This document shows, piece after piece, positions 4,898 through 5,164 of a DNA stretch of 5,164 nucleotides. This stretch comes from Desulfobacterales bacterium (GTDB lineage Bacteria; Desulfobacterota; Desulfobacteria; Desulfobacterales; Desulfobacteraceae). The stretch spans positions 1 to 5,164 of the forward strand of contig JAKSBB010000176.1 in the NCBI GenBank assembly GCA_022361315.1. Direction: 5' to 3'. Both the position numbers and the translations under genes were made by a program. The notes under the pieces were generated by a model that was not told the DNA's origin, made no database searches, and worked only from the letters and a program-made list of their open reading frames with translations. Numbering within the stretch: position 1 is the first letter of the stretch; each line of letters starts with the position of its first letter.

Positions 4898-5164
4898 ATG
4901 TTTAAATCATTTTTTCCAAATCCGAGGCTCTTTTTCCCCCTGCTGTTGGTCTGGATCATCTTTTCCATCACCATCTGGTATCTGTTTAAAGATAATCTGG
5001 GGGCATTGCTGAATCTTAACGCAACGGAACAGGCACCTGTCATCGGACTCGGTCATTTTGTCACTGACTCTTTTCTGCTGCTCTATGCATATTACGCTGT
5101 TTCGGTGCTCATATTTGCGGGTTTCTGGATGATATTTGCCCCCCACCGGTGGCAACTCTGGTCC
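4898..5164 (+). CDS. sbmA: SbmA/BacA-family peptide antibiotic importer, N-terminal part (runs off the window)
   Basis: The first 89 residues, of about 400 in the family, are present and the frame is open to the window edge. The opening MFKSFFPNPRLFF closely matches E. coli SbmA (MFKSFFPKPGTFF), as do LLLYAYYAVSVLIFAGFWMIF (61-80; FLIFYAYYIVCVGLFALFWFIY in SbmA) and APHRWQLWS (81-89). Two membrane helices are visible, about 12-30 and 56-80. SbmA/BacA proteins are inner-membrane dimers that use the proton gradient to take up peptides such as microcins B17 and J25, bleomycin and proline-rich antimicrobial peptides. They resemble ABC-exporter membrane domains without an ATPase; whether this copy carries one cannot be seen. 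The start is fixed by a TAA only two codons upstream (4889-4891). No convincing ribosome site precedes the ATG; AGGCG at 4880-4884 is too far away. It is divergent from the rhodanese operon. Confidence 0.88.
   Translation, partial: MFKSFFPNPRLFFPLLLVWIIFSITIWYLFKDNLGALLNLNATEQAPVIGLGHFVTDSFLLLYAYYAVSVLIFAGFWMIFAPHRWQLWS

Noticed and set aside
4738..5155. Two minus-strand open frames (4738-5043 and 4907-5155)
   Set aside because: They lie opposite the SbmA-like gene and mini-ORF region, have no recognisable protein pattern, and the plus-strand frame is a clear family match.

Overview
The window looks like chromosomal DNA from an anaerobic Desulfobacterota (deltaproteobacterial) bacterium. This is an inference. 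The main clue is the sensor kinase, which opens with 'PTYEALLKKVSELEKE', a short coiled-coil leader common on PAS kinases of the Desulfobacterales, and whose second PAS domain carries a CPWC cysteine cluster. A DUF2284 cysteine-rich protein and a perfect FNR-type box fit an anaerobic lifestyle. No rRNA, tRNA, CRISPR array, transposase or att-like repeat was seen.

Layout. Positions 1-45 are the last codons of a plus-strand gene, probably a short-chain dehydrogenase. A regulatory gap follows (46-283) with a direct repeat, an inverted repeat, a palindrome over a TTGACA and a perfect TATAAT. Next is a plus-strand pair: a hybrid histidine kinase (284-2329) and a DUF2284 putative metal-binding protein (2329-2922) that overlap by one base. 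A GC-rich hairpin (2944-2973) separates this pair from a minus-strand group, read from right to left: an exported single-domain rhodanese (4566-4156), a TVP38/TMEM64 membrane protein (4110-3419) and a small ABM-family monooxygenase (3274-2984). After a 331-base divergent intergenic region, the plus-strand start of an SbmA/BacA-type peptide importer (4898 onward) runs off the window edge.

How the genes may work together. The kinase and the DUF2284 protein are translationally linked, and both are rich in clustered cysteines, so they may share a redox or metal signal. The rhodanese and the TVP38 protein probably form one transcript. A rhodanese and TVP38 proteins also share a neighbourhood in the E. 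coli ydjXYZ-ynjABCDEF region. A perfect TTGAT-N4-ATCAA box lies in the divergent region upstream of the rhodanese and could place that operon, the importer gene, or both under oxygen control.

Points most worth a second look: the TVP38 gene needs a one-base frame change at a run of six A to gain an ATG start and its first membrane segment; the FNR-type box with its neighbouring palindromes; the four-cysteine PAS domain next to a DUF2284 gene; and the two overlapping mini-ORFs leading into the importer gene, which lacks a good ribosome binding site of its own.
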